A stretch of DNA of 64,000 nucleotides from Parelaphostrongylus tenuis (Eukaryota > Nematoda > Chromadorea > Rhabditida > Metastrongylidae), in contig JAHQIW010005207.1 of NCBI GenBank assembly GCA_019055375.1, positions 62,001-126,000 of the forward strand, given 5' to 3'. A model generated the notes under the pieces. The model was not told where the DNA came from. It was given only the letters and a program-made list of their open reading frames with translations, and made no database searches. A program made the position numbers and the translations under genes. Positions 33,825-44,900 of this stretch are shown piece by piece; positions within the stretch are counted from its first letter, which is position 1, and the number at the start of each line of letters is the position of its first letter.

Positions 33825-34044
33825 TCGCCCCACATGAGCCCTGCATTGTAGCAAGGAGGGAGGCGTATGTGGTAAAGGTGATGGCATAGTGTTCAATGAC
33901 ACTGGTCCATCACCATCAGTCGATGTTTCGGCTGGTAGACCAAAACTAATCCATTGAATCGACTGTTTCTAAAACCTCGTTATAAACATTCAAAATCAAA
34001 TCCAAAAAAGAATGTTTTAAGCTTAAAACGAGGTTGGTACGCCA

Positions 34045-34080
34045 GGGCCATACACCGGTGTTTCGGAGGCTCGTCCTCCT
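34045..34080 (-). ncRNA. Hammerhead motif truncated by deletion
   Basis: Stem III and stem II remain, but the CTGA core and 5' half of stem I are deleted; the sequence jumps directly to the far side of the next unit. Confidence 0.75.
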
Positions 34081-34185
34081 AAAACTAATCCATTGAATCG
34101 ACTGTTTCTAAAACCTCGTTATAAACATTCAAAATCAAATCCAAAAAAAAGAATGTTTTAAGCTTAAAACGAGGTTGGTACGCCA

Positions 34186-34234
34186 GGGCCATACACCGGT
34201 GTTTTCGGAGGCTCGTCCTCCTCCTCAGTGACCC
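34186..34234 (-). ncRNA. Hammerhead motif with one extra core base
   Basis: As the other minus motifs, but the GAAA core is GAAAA (extra T on the plus strand in GTTTTCGG), expected to disturb the core. Confidence 0.78.
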
Positions 34235-34445
34235 TCGCGCCCCACATTGAGCTCTGCATTGTAGCAAGGAGGGAGGCGTATGTGGTAAAAGGTGATGGCA
34301 TAGTGTTCAATGACACTGGTCCATCACCATCAGTCGATGCTTCGGCTGGTAGACCAAAACTAATCCATTGAATCGACTGTTTCTAAAACCTCGTCATAAA
34401 CATTCAAAATCAAATCCAGAAAAAAAGAATGTTTTTAGCCTAAAA

Positions 34446-34494
34446 GGAGTCACTGACGATAAGGACGAGCCTCCGAAACACCACTGTATGGCCC
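34446..34494 (+). ncRNA. Hammerhead motif with intact core but weak stems
   Basis: CTGACGA and GAAA are intact; stem II (TAAGG..CCTCC) and stem III (CACCACTG) have lost pairs, and stem I has one mismatch. Confidence 0.65.
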
Positions 34495-34718
34495 TGACGT
34501 ACCAACCTCGTTTTTTAGGCTGAAAACATCCTTTTTTTTATTTGATTTTGAATGTTTATAACGAGGTTCTAGAAACAGTCGATTCAATGGATTAGTTTTG
34601 GTCTACCAGCCGAAACATCGACTGATGGTGATGGACCAGTGTCATTGTACACTATGCCATCACCTTTTACCACATACGCCTCCCTCCTTGCTACAATGCA
34701 GGGCTTAATGTGGGGCGG

Positions 34719-34765
34719 GGGTCACTGACGAGGAAGATGAGCCTCCGAAACCCGGTGTATGGCCC
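34719..34765 (+). ncRNA. Hammerhead ribozyme motif, core intact, short stem III
   Basis: Stem I GGGTCA/TGGCCC, CTGACGA, stem II GGA.../...TCC, GAAA, then CCCGGTG (two bases shorter than the palindrome elsewhere), TA. Confidence 0.75.
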
Positions 34766-34879
34766 TGACGTACCAACCTCGTTTTTAGGCTAAAAACATT
34801 CTTTTTTTTTGGATTTGATTTTGAATGTTTATAACGAGGTTTTAGAAACAGTCGATTCAATGGATTAATTGGTTAGCTA

Positions 34880-36110
34880 TTAGGGTTAAAAACTATGCTA
34901 TTCTATCCGCTGGTCTGTGCGCACAGCTGATGATGGGCATAACTCTAAATAAATATGGGTCGCCTAAACGTAAGATTTTCAGTGAATACTAACTTATGAG
35001 TTTCAACAACTATAAGACAAGACATTTTGGTAATTCAACTTCGAGTTGAGATAAAGCTGATGATTCTGAACCAGCCGCCTTTGTTACTATAATCCATCAT
35101 GCTCATCAAGGAAGCAGTGAATCAATCGATCAGTGCCGAGATTGATAATTTCCGAGAATCTCATCAAATCCACTCCGATTGTCCATGTGAAGCTCATGTC
35201 TTTGATCAACCTGCATAGTGAAGCAAGTTCCTCGTGACTACCGATTACCTATGGCTAATGTTCAACATGGAACCCCTACATTTGTAACACGTTATTTGCA
35301 CTTGCAAATAATGCGTTGGTGACAGCTCATAGAAAAAATCAAACTAGTCTTTATTACTTTTTGTTAAGTAAATTTATTGCGGTGTCTCAATAGGGTTCAA
35401 AAAAGAAAACATCACTGTGAGAGAAATGGATCAAAAAACAGGACTATATCGCAGGAAAAATTTCAGTGATTTCGACCACCAAACAACCATGTAAGCACAA
35501 GAATTCTAGTCGGCGTCTCAGAATTCATCGTGGACTGCGAAATCGTGCTCTTTGTTCTTAAAAACATATTTAAGTCACAGTATTGCAAAAATTAAAAATA
35601 GCTAATGTAATAAAAATAGGAAAACAAAAACGTCCGATGTGTTTTATAATATATACATACATTTATATGCATAAATATAAATATGCACTTATTTAATCAT
35701 TGCTGTAGTATGCAAACTACGGTTCTCCCGCATGGAGAGAAAAATGTCCCTTCACTCGCGAGGACACATGGAGAGTCTCTGGACGGTGGAAAGGAGAATT
35801 GAACACTGCCTTCATTCGACTGATTTTCGAAAATTTTGCCAACAAACATTGATATATTCCTACAGATTTTTTATTAGGCCTTTCGAACAAGGCTGGACAT
35901 TGCATGTTAGTTATATACGTACATTTCGACGGTTTTGCCCGTTTCATCATCCATACACCTCATATTAAGAGGATTAGGTACTTCCCCTTTAGGCGGCACG
36001 GGATAAACAAACGATCCCTCTCGCTAGAGAAGAATTATTATGAGATGTTAGTAAGAGTACTAAAGCTTAAATCTCTGGATACTTCACTGCGCATCCTCAT
36101 TTGAAAAAGG
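34880..36110. other. Intergenic sequence, no gene recognised
   Basis: Overlapping antisense frames at 35717-35968 lack splice context. The region near 35965-36080 is inverted relative to the repeat at 36600-36720. Confidence 0.35.
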
Positions 36111-36730
36111 CTTTTTATATCACTGCAGCGATAGAAAACAACTTTACACACGCATATTTCTCTCAAATTAGAGCTCTTCTTTCAAACGTCAGTGAATATT
36201 TAATAGCACAAGATTCAAAAATTTCAAAGATGTGCTCTTTTCTGGAAAAGAATATTTCTCTATAGCGTAGCAGGAAGAATAAGATCAATTCACATATGCG
36301 GGCATTTGTTTTCCAATTGATCTACGGACTGGGAGGGGGCTGCTCGCGGTTTTAACACGGCGACTGATCGATTGCGTTTAGGGGCTCACGTGTGAAATGC
36401 AGTTTTTGCTATTCAATTAGGATTTTCTCTCTGCTTTGAAAGAAACTCCAGATAAAACGTATGACTTTGACACTAAAAGATTTCCTTTACACGTACATGC
36501 CTTTTTTGTGTTTCCAACGAAGGAATAGTAGAATGGGTGCTATGGGCGCTCGATATAAAACGTAATTTTATTTCGAACTTCACAACGTCATGAAAGGGTC
36601 CTTTCAAAATTGGCTGAGTAATGCGCTTACCAGAGAGTTGAGCTTTGGAATGATAACTAACACTTTTACGAAAAGTCTTGTTTAGCGGAAAGGATCGTTT
36701 CTTCATCCCGTGCTGTCTAACGGAAGAGAA
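36110..36730. repeat. Dispersed foldback/MITE-like repeat copy
   Basis: Contains the GAGTTGAGCTTTGGAATGAT and ACGTAATTTTATTTCGAACTTC segments also seen near 3030 and 44800, and a GTTTTAACACGGCGACTG segment related to 2720. No coding capacity. Confidence 0.45.
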
Positions 36731-36759
36731 CCAGAGGTTGATAAAAAATTTGTGTAGGT

Positions 36760-38470
36760 ATATTTATGGTAACTCACAGTTCTATCCCTACGCTCAGCGG
36801 TGGACGAGAGGAACTTCCAGTGAAGAGTACCATAAAGGATAAAAAATAGACCACATTTTAGTCAATCGAAGGCTCTGTCTAACCGATGTCGCTGTCCGAA
36901 ATTCTACATGGGATCAGGGCGCCTCCTCTTTTGTGCAGTAATCTATTATCCGCCAAAAAGAGAGAAAGTTGTAAAATTTGAACATCGCATTCTCAGAACT
37001 ACCATGAATTGTTATGTATTCAAACCACTGGTCGGCTCTTAAAAAATATATTGTCATCAATTACATCGACGAAGATTACAACCAGCTCACCTAACTTATT
37101 CACGTCAGCGCTACGAAAGCCGAGAGTTACGAAGCCACTAAGAGGCGTTTGTTTCCACAAGCAGTCGAGCTGATACGTCAACGTGAAATCGCTCGAGACA
37201 AAAGAAACTGACATCTCATGGGTGAACTTTCAAAACGCGGCAAAGGGACGATAAAAGAACATTGCAAAGAGAGGAGCAGCAGTGGTGGCCAAAGCTGCAA
37301 AAGCTTGGAATTAGCATTCGCAAAGCTCCGCGAAGCTTTGACAATCATGAAACTAGCTGACTGCACCACGACGCTCTGGCGGAACACTTACAATTTTCAG
37401 AGCGGCAAAAGAAAATCATCCATAATACTACTCGAGGTTGTTACGTCACAGCCATACACGTGTTTCGCACGTATCGCTCTCTTCATCAATGTCCCACACC
37501 CCACACTGAACCCGACTTTGTAGCAAGGAGGAGAGACACATGTAGTGATAGTACAATGTAGAATGACATTGTGTCATCATAACTTTTTCAGTCGATGGGA
37601 CGCGGCTGGTAGATATATAGGGCTTATCGTGAAGGTAAAAAACAGCCGATAAGGTAGAATTCTACTCGAACCTCTTTAATAGCGACGTCCTCTTATGGTG
37701 GTATGAGATCAAATGGAATAAATTCACTGCTCCACCAGCTCTTCGAGTTCCGATAAGCTATCTCATCGGAAAAAGAATAGAACAGAACAGGAACGAAGTA
37801 CCTGAAGAACCTCCATCTGATTCTCATCAGCACACTGCTCTTCATGCATTATCTGTCACAAGAAAGGTTTCCAATCAGTGAGAAACCAGCAAGAATACGT
37901 AATTTTTCAAAACAGATACCTCCACGACACAGGTAACTGTCGACCAATGTGTTTGCTTTTCGCCATTTATAAACTCTTCACTTGAACCATTTTGAACAAG
38001 ATTGACGGGACAGTGGACGAAGGACAGTTGTATGAAGAAACAGTGTTTAGAGAAGAATCTAGTACCGTGGGCTACATTCACACGATAACAAGTCCGAATG
38101 AGTTTCGGTAAGTACAAGAAACGGCGCCGTCTTTACTTTCATCGATTTAAAAAACGCCTTCGATTCAGTTGAATTAGAGTAAGTTATTTAACCCCTAGAC
38201 AGCCAAGCCATCGCTGTTTACTACATAACGATTCTTCGTGAGCTATATGAAAGCTTCACAGTCAAGAAAGCAACATTCTATAAAGTTATTTCTATCGATT
38301 TTGAAAAGAGTATCTTGAAGAGGCGATACCATCTCGCCAAAATTATTCTGTCATTCTCAGAGACGTCATGCAAATATTAGGATGAACAGAGTGGGAGTAA
38401 AAGCAACGGTTGGCCATTGAACCATCTACGCTTCGTTGATGACATTGACATCTTTCTCATAACAATACGC
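36760..38470 (+). mobile_element. RTE-type retrotransposon, decayed copy
   Basis: Endonuclease-end text (IDHILVNRRLCLTDVAV) near 36845-36900, linker 36960-37420, DLKNAFDSVELE near 38130-38165 and LNHLRFVDDI near 38415. Stops and shifts throughout. It is interrupted at 37436-37657 by a hammerhead element. Confidence 0.87.
37436..37657 (-). mobile_element. Hammerhead element (family 1) nested in the RTE copy
   Basis: A single minus unit with decayed hammerhead at 37450-37497 (TTGATGA, C3 changed; GAAA and CACGTG kept) and the ATGGGACGCGGCTGGTAGA end. Direct repeats AATACTACTCGA (37424-37435) and AATTCTACTCGA (37658-37669) match at 11 of 12 and interrupt the RTE reading at YYSNLF, so the RTE copy is older. 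Confidence 0.8.
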
Positions 38471-38998
38471 AATCATCTGCCTTACAAATGATTATTTAGA
38501 CGGTTCCGAACCATTTGGCTACGTAATGTGTTGAACAAAGTTTCTACAGTTCTTACAGAATTTGATAAACCACTATTTCTTAGACACCTTTGATAGCGGC
38601 GCTTATTTATTCATTATGGAGGACGATACTGAAGTTATTTTTTTGTTTAGGTTTGAAAAAACATGTGCCCTAATGGTAGAAATGAAACTGCGTGAGTTCA
38701 TACGCATTATAACAGATTTGTACGATATGTAGTAATGAATATACATGCATACACAGGCGAAACAGAGAGAACACCTTGGGTCTGCATCAAAGAGCACTTT
38801 GATGGAAGTCGAAAAGTCGGACAAGTACTACTTCAGGTGCGCATAAGAAGGCGAATTTGTCGAAACATTAGCCTTCAAATTTTCAGAGGAGGACTACCAA
38901 TGTTGTGAAAGTTCTTTTCAAAGGAAAGGATAGTTCACTAGAAATTTTTCATACCCATGACGAAGTAAAGAGAAGATCGGGCTTCTGAATTAGAACCT

Positions 38999-41900
38999 CT
39001 ACATTTGATTTCGAACAGAAATGGTATTTCTAAAGTAATTCACCTCAACGGTCAACCACTCAGTGGGTTTTCCTACTCGAATGCCACCGATCACATTCTG
39101 GTCTTGAATCAGTTCCAAAGAAACTTTCCATTCACCCTGAAAAACGAGACTTGCTTCACTTTTTGATATCTCACTTGATTTTTGGGGTTGCTAATAACAG
39201 AGAACTAATAGAAATATGATTTTACAGTGGAATAAGTTCTCTACAAAAAATGTGCCCTTTGCACCGTCGACGATTCGTATGTTCACCAGTCGCAGATGTG
39301 AATGACCTTCTTCATTACTTTAACGGAACAGTGGTATCGCTAAGTAAGAAAGCCTCCAAAGAACCAAACTGAACTCTGTCTGCTGTGAACAGCTATGAAT
39401 GCCTCAGCAGATTTATGAGCAATTTCAAGGAAAACGACGGCTTTTTGGTATTTAACACATCATTGAAGAAAAGTCATCGTCAAGTGCTATTTGAACTCAT
39501 GCACATTTTCCGCCACCTTTATAATTTGTGAATGCGAAGAACAAAACGAAGGAAAGAAGAACTGGGACCCAAGCAATGTGTTATCTGAATGGACCTCTAA
39601 ACACATGGCATAATCTACTTGGTTAAGTAAATAGTTATACCCGATATTTCATGCATATAATTCCAAAAGCAATTGTTCCAAGAAGGATTTCTTTATGTAT
39701 ATAGAAGAATATCATATGCTTAAATCCTCTAGCAAAGAAAAAGGTTCATGACCTTTAGGACTATGTAAGTACGACAGTTTAACTTCAACGATATCTTGTA
39801 ACCAATCCTTCTATCCTATTTACTCGTGCTCATCAGCTGCCTGATAATTTTCTTCAACATAAATCGGCATCACTTACTGTGTAAATTCCAGTATCACTTT
39901 TATTAGATTTGTTTTCTTCTGTTCGTTATCCAAGCTTTTTCTACTTGCATACAGACGAGTGCAGTTTTTGATTTTTTTTATAAATGTCGCTGAGTACAGG
40001 TTGAGTCGAAGTCAGAGCGCTTTTTTTGAAATTATGGGATAGTTGTGCTCTTCTCCTTAGTTTTTATCACAGGCAATCGCTAATCTCTTCAGATTGTACT
40101 AAGTTCTTCAGACATAAGGATGGTACCAATTAGCCTAATAATGAAAGATGGGAAGCATAGTTGATCCAGGTACAGTGTCAGACTGATATGTAGCACATTA
40201 ACGAATGTACTCGTTATTTCGATGCTTAGGGTCCAACAAAGTGTTAAGTGGAGCTCACCCTTTGGTCAATCTCAATGCATGCATATATTCACAAACGCGT
40301 GTGTACCTAGAGTTGAGCAAAACGTCCTGGGAAATTTTAAAAAGTTTTGTTTTTATGCACAAATTAGCAACAAGATGGGAACTATCATCAAAGTATAGAC
40401 CTCTCGATAATATTTTCGTTTTATGAGCAAATAACAACGTTACTACAATACCAACTCTTACAGGTAGAGGCCACCGTTGCCCACGACTTTCTGCCATTGC
40501 TCTGCAAGATCCTGGATGTGGTCGAAGTACCATTCCAGTCCCTTCAGATCCAAAACTTCAAGCATGCTTCCTTCAACTTCATTGAATGGTTTCATAGACG
40601 GCTATTTAAAAGGTGTTGCACCGATCGAAAGAAGACATAATTGGATGGAGCAACGTCTGGGCTTTATGCGGAGTGCTGAAGAACTCGATGCCCTAGAACT
40701 CTGCAAAGTTCTTCTTAGTCTTCTTGGAAGTATTGCGATTTGGCATTGTCCTGTTGAAACAAAGAGCGTTTTTGCTAGACCAATTTTGGATACTTCTCCA
40801 GCAGTGTTCTAAACTCGATCCAACTGTTGACAATAGTGCTCGGCATTGATGGCACGAACCTTTTCTCCAATAATGGTGGACCAACACACACAATAATCAT
40901 GCTGTTCAGTTCAGCATTTTGGAGTGAACTTGATGAACTAGATAATTATATACAAAATCGTCAATAAAAACGACACAAAGATGTCGAAAAATGAAACTTT
41001 CGAAAATTTCCCACAACTTTTGCTCAATGTAATATAATAGAAAGCATAGAGGCTAGATGTTCAGTGTAATACACAAAGTGCAGTTGATTTAATCCAAGGA
41101 TTCCTCTGGTCTGGGTTCGGTAAATTGGTATCAAACTTGTCGGAAGGATGAGGATGCAGACGTAATACATCGTACTCCATAACGTGAGTCATATAGGCAT
41201 TTGGTCACCTCTTTGATGCCCTCGATTGAAGCGAAATGATGGTGCAGTATCAATATTGACTGACGACGAATGACCTGCGCTTTTCTGTACTCATGAACTG
41301 ATCGAAATTCATTTATGGGGATACTAGGCTTGATGAGGCTTACGTTCGAGTCAGCAAAGAATGAACACTCTACCGAAAGATGCGGAATCGGAATTGCACC
41401 AAGGAAGATGTACTCCTGGTTGTTGAACTCTTTGATATCGATGGAAGTAGCAGTTTCCACTTGAAGAAGATTACACTTTGACAACATGTCACAGAGCTTG
41501 AACTTACTGAAAAGGAGACTATAAACTTCTGTGTGAAGCAAATCGTCAATTGCTTTGTGTCTCTGCAGCGCTGGAAATGGTATGTATCACTTTGTCTTCC
41601 GTCTACAATAGCTAATTTGCAACATTTTTTTGAAGAAGCAATTGAATGCTCTCTGTTTATAGAAGAAACTTAGAAAATCACACTGAGTCAACATATTCCT
41701 GAGTGTATCATGAAACGTAATGTCACAAAAAATACAAAAATCACAAATCTACCACAGTTTTTAAATTTTCCAGCACCTGGTAAGAACTGAACATTTGAAT
41801 AATTGCTGCAAAAATTGTCACCTTTCGCAATTTGAGTAGACTGATTCAATACAATGTAGTAAAAGATGGCCATTTCGGCGGTTTCGTCTTCTTCGAATTG

Positions 41901-44900
41901 TTTAAGTCAAGAAAAGTACTGATAAATCAATTCATGTAACTTACTGACCACATCTCATCGGGGACGTATGTGTTCTTGCTCTTCCCTTTCTCACAAACTA
42001 CTCCGACGAAGTACGAGTTTTTTCTCCAAGGTAACAGAAAGTTGAAGTGGTTGCTTTCCTTTAACACCATCTAGTATCTCCACCGTTCCTGCAAACCTAC
42101 AGCAGATTTAGAACGCACATAGAGAATAGTTAAAGTAAATGATTTTCGAGATTTCTCAAAAAAAAGTCAATAACAATTTATAACAGCGGGATGTTTCTAC
42201 GCCATCAAAAGTGTAGTAAGACATCTCTACCGGACTAGCTGTGATCAGGTAGGCACCTTATGTGCGGTTTTTGATGACTGGAATGTAAAATTTCGTGGTG
42301 CTAAGCCCCCTTCAGCTGCTCTCATCGTGTCTCTCTTCCTATCACCTTCAGAAGTAATTTCTTTATATAACCATAACACAAACAAACTTTAGATAGACTC
42401 TGAATAAGCAAACGGTACCATAGATTAGTAGCATCATCCCCATACTGACTTTGAGTTTATTACACTTGCTGCGTTTTCATTTGATGAAGTCGCCTGTGAA
42501 GTTTCTATTTGTTCCTCTCTCATGAAACAGTGCTTGAAAGGTTTTTGGTGCTAGTGAGATCTATCACTTTCTTTAAAGATCACTGCGAAGCATTCTAGCT
42601 GTCGGGTAAACGGTCTTACTGCCGTACACCTAATATACTGCGACACCCAGTGTAAACAACTTCTGTGTAACAGTCGTCGTTGAGACGCATCACAGCCCAT
42701 ATCGCTTTAGCCGTATTTGTCTGATTTGGGCTGATGCCATCTGAAAGAATCGATGTTACTGCCACCTGCGTTGGAGATGACGCCAACGACGCCAACTTTT
42801 CTTATGTTGCATGTTCTGAAAAGGGTTCTTCTCCGTTGACATTAACAGTGAATGTGTGGGCAGAGTCTCCTCGCCTTTGCGCCTAATACTCCTGGCTAGC
42901 ACTGTCAGGCTATCAGCGAATGTCTCGAATGCAAATGAGGGTGCGTTGTAAGTAAAAATCGCTTTCTGCTTTGTAACGTACACGTGGTAGTCGGTTTCGA
43001 TCCTGTGTTCCATACTCATCAAGTCTTCTATCCTTTTGAAACGTCGAAGTGGAGCGCATTTTTCTCGAAGGAGAAGGTTAGTAACCTTCCACTTTTAAGC
43101 AGCGGAGAATGGGCCTCAGATTTCAGTAGCCGTTCTGTATTTGCCCTATCCAACTTTATCGTACCGGAGGCACATATGGAATCAGCGAAATGCTGCTCAT
43201 TCATTTTATTGTGTCTAGCGTTCGACGTTGACGCCTTAACTTGCCGAGATCGAGGGCTAATAAACCCACGGATAGCTTGCCTATCTCTTCCAAAGGGAAA
43301 CTGGAGCAACTTGCTGAAGGCGACTCCTATCCATCTTTTATATACTGCACAGTCGCTTTGTTGCAGGCTTCTGATCAGATTGACTCACACAATTAGTATT
43401 AATCCGTTTAAGACAGCAGCAGAGGCCACTGCGACTTTGCTACTGCACATGCCCACTTACTTTGCGTATTCTGCGTTTTTTTGAAATAAATGCTCTCGAG
43501 ACAACTCTCTGTAACTCTTTCAAGTTTCAACCTCTCACAGTGACCTTACTGAGACTGAACTCGTAAGACGAATGATAAGCAAATGTACGGTTTCACTTTA
43601 TTCTTCAATTTCAAGGGCCCCGTTACACTAATGAAAAAAAAACTGAATTGTTGGGACGCATGGGCGTTTTTCTCATTAGAAACAACTATTGAAATCTTCT
43701 TCGCAAAATGCTAATTGTTCGTAGCGATGTAGTGCTCCGAGCATCTATATGTTCTCATATAATTGCCAGCAAAACCCCAATCATTCGTGCAGTGATCCAA
43801 GCCACCCTATTCTCTTGATGCGACGACTACGAAGACAAGAATTGGAAGAGGAACAACGCTGTGGTGACTCAACGCGAATTATTATGGTTTTGACGAAAGC
43901 GGAACTGTCGAAACGTCAGTCACAATAAAGATCCATATAAACCCTAGCTCGTAAATAAAAGGAAGGAATCTACCAAGGCTCACATCGGCTAGATAAAAGA
44001 AACCTACGCATAACTCCTTCTAGAATTTATATGTAACAGAAGATATATTTTTGAAGTACACTCTTATATTATCGTTGAAAGAAATGAGGAAAAAAAAGTA
44101 GAAATGCGTTTTCATCCCAAAGACACAGTTTTTGTGTCGAAAACTAGAGCTCTTAGGATGATTGGACGTTCTTTTCACTATAAATACGCTTGTAGAAAAT
44201 CATCAAATAACAATCTACCTTTTCGTAGCTATTAAATCTTCTAAGAATCAAAATTTTATCATACAACTGCTAGCAAATTCTCTGTAAGGTTCGAACAACG
44301 GGCTAATTACACCGTAAACAAAACTCTATCTTCCCTTCATTATTAGAGCATATTATGAATGTTTCTTCACAAAACAGGCCTGCATAAACGTAGACAAAAT
44401 AGTCAAATATATCCACAACAATTGAAAGTGAGCTCCTTTTTGCAAAGATGTGTTCTCTCATAGTAATAAGTCGCATTTATGACACGTGGTCGTTGTTTTT
44501 GATAAATTACCTTCATAAAAACTTCCTCTGTGAGGTTTCAACTCTTTGTAGCAATAAAGTGCCTCTAGCACATGTATTTCATATATAAGTACCCAAAAAT
44601 TCCTAAGCGAAGATTGAGCGAACGAACCAACTACTTTGAGTGTGAAACGTACTCTTCTTTTTGCTATTACAGCGTTCTCTGAGAACCTTTTCAAAAACCA
44701 GTTTCAGCATGAAAACCGTTAAAATGCTAGCTATCAAAAGGCGACAAAAAGATCAGAGGAAAGCCATCCACAGATCCCAGCCTAGCATACAAATCAAGCC
44801 AGATACGAAACATAATTTTATTTTTGCTACTACAACGTAATAAGAAGGCTTTTTGGAAACACAGAACATGATTGAAATGGAAGGGATTTGAGCTTTGATT

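Larger units (their letters stand above)
33476..34866. mobile_element. Hammerhead-element array (family 1): tandem and inverted ~270-bp units
   Basis: Minus-oriented hammerheads at 33506, 33777, 34045 (truncated) and 34186 are followed by plus-oriented ones at 34446 and 34719. Neighbouring full units are spaced 268-273 bp; the 34045 unit lost about 130 bp between its stem II and the AAAACTAATCC segment. Each unit also carries GGTCTACCAGCCGAAACATC and AGGGAGGCGTATGTGG segments (or complements). Identical 12-bp direct repeats AATTGGTTAGCT flank the array at 33464-33475 and 34867-34878, so the whole array looks like one insertion. No protein is encoded. Confidence 0.92.

Noticed and set aside
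33464..34878. CRISPR-like array
   Set aside because: Units are about 270 bp, repeat along their whole length, invert within the array and carry ribozymes; the genome is eukaryotic.
35717..35968. Overlapping antisense 77- and 78-codon frames
   Set aside because: Mirror-image frames without splice sites or family resemblance.
40477..40812. Plus-strand 111-codon frame
   Set aside because: Antisense shadow of the mariner transposase remnant.
42984..43484. Plus-strand frame of 166 codons, the longest in the window
   Set aside because: It is antisense to the protein-like minus sequence at 42550-43450 and its composition looks like a mirror frame.
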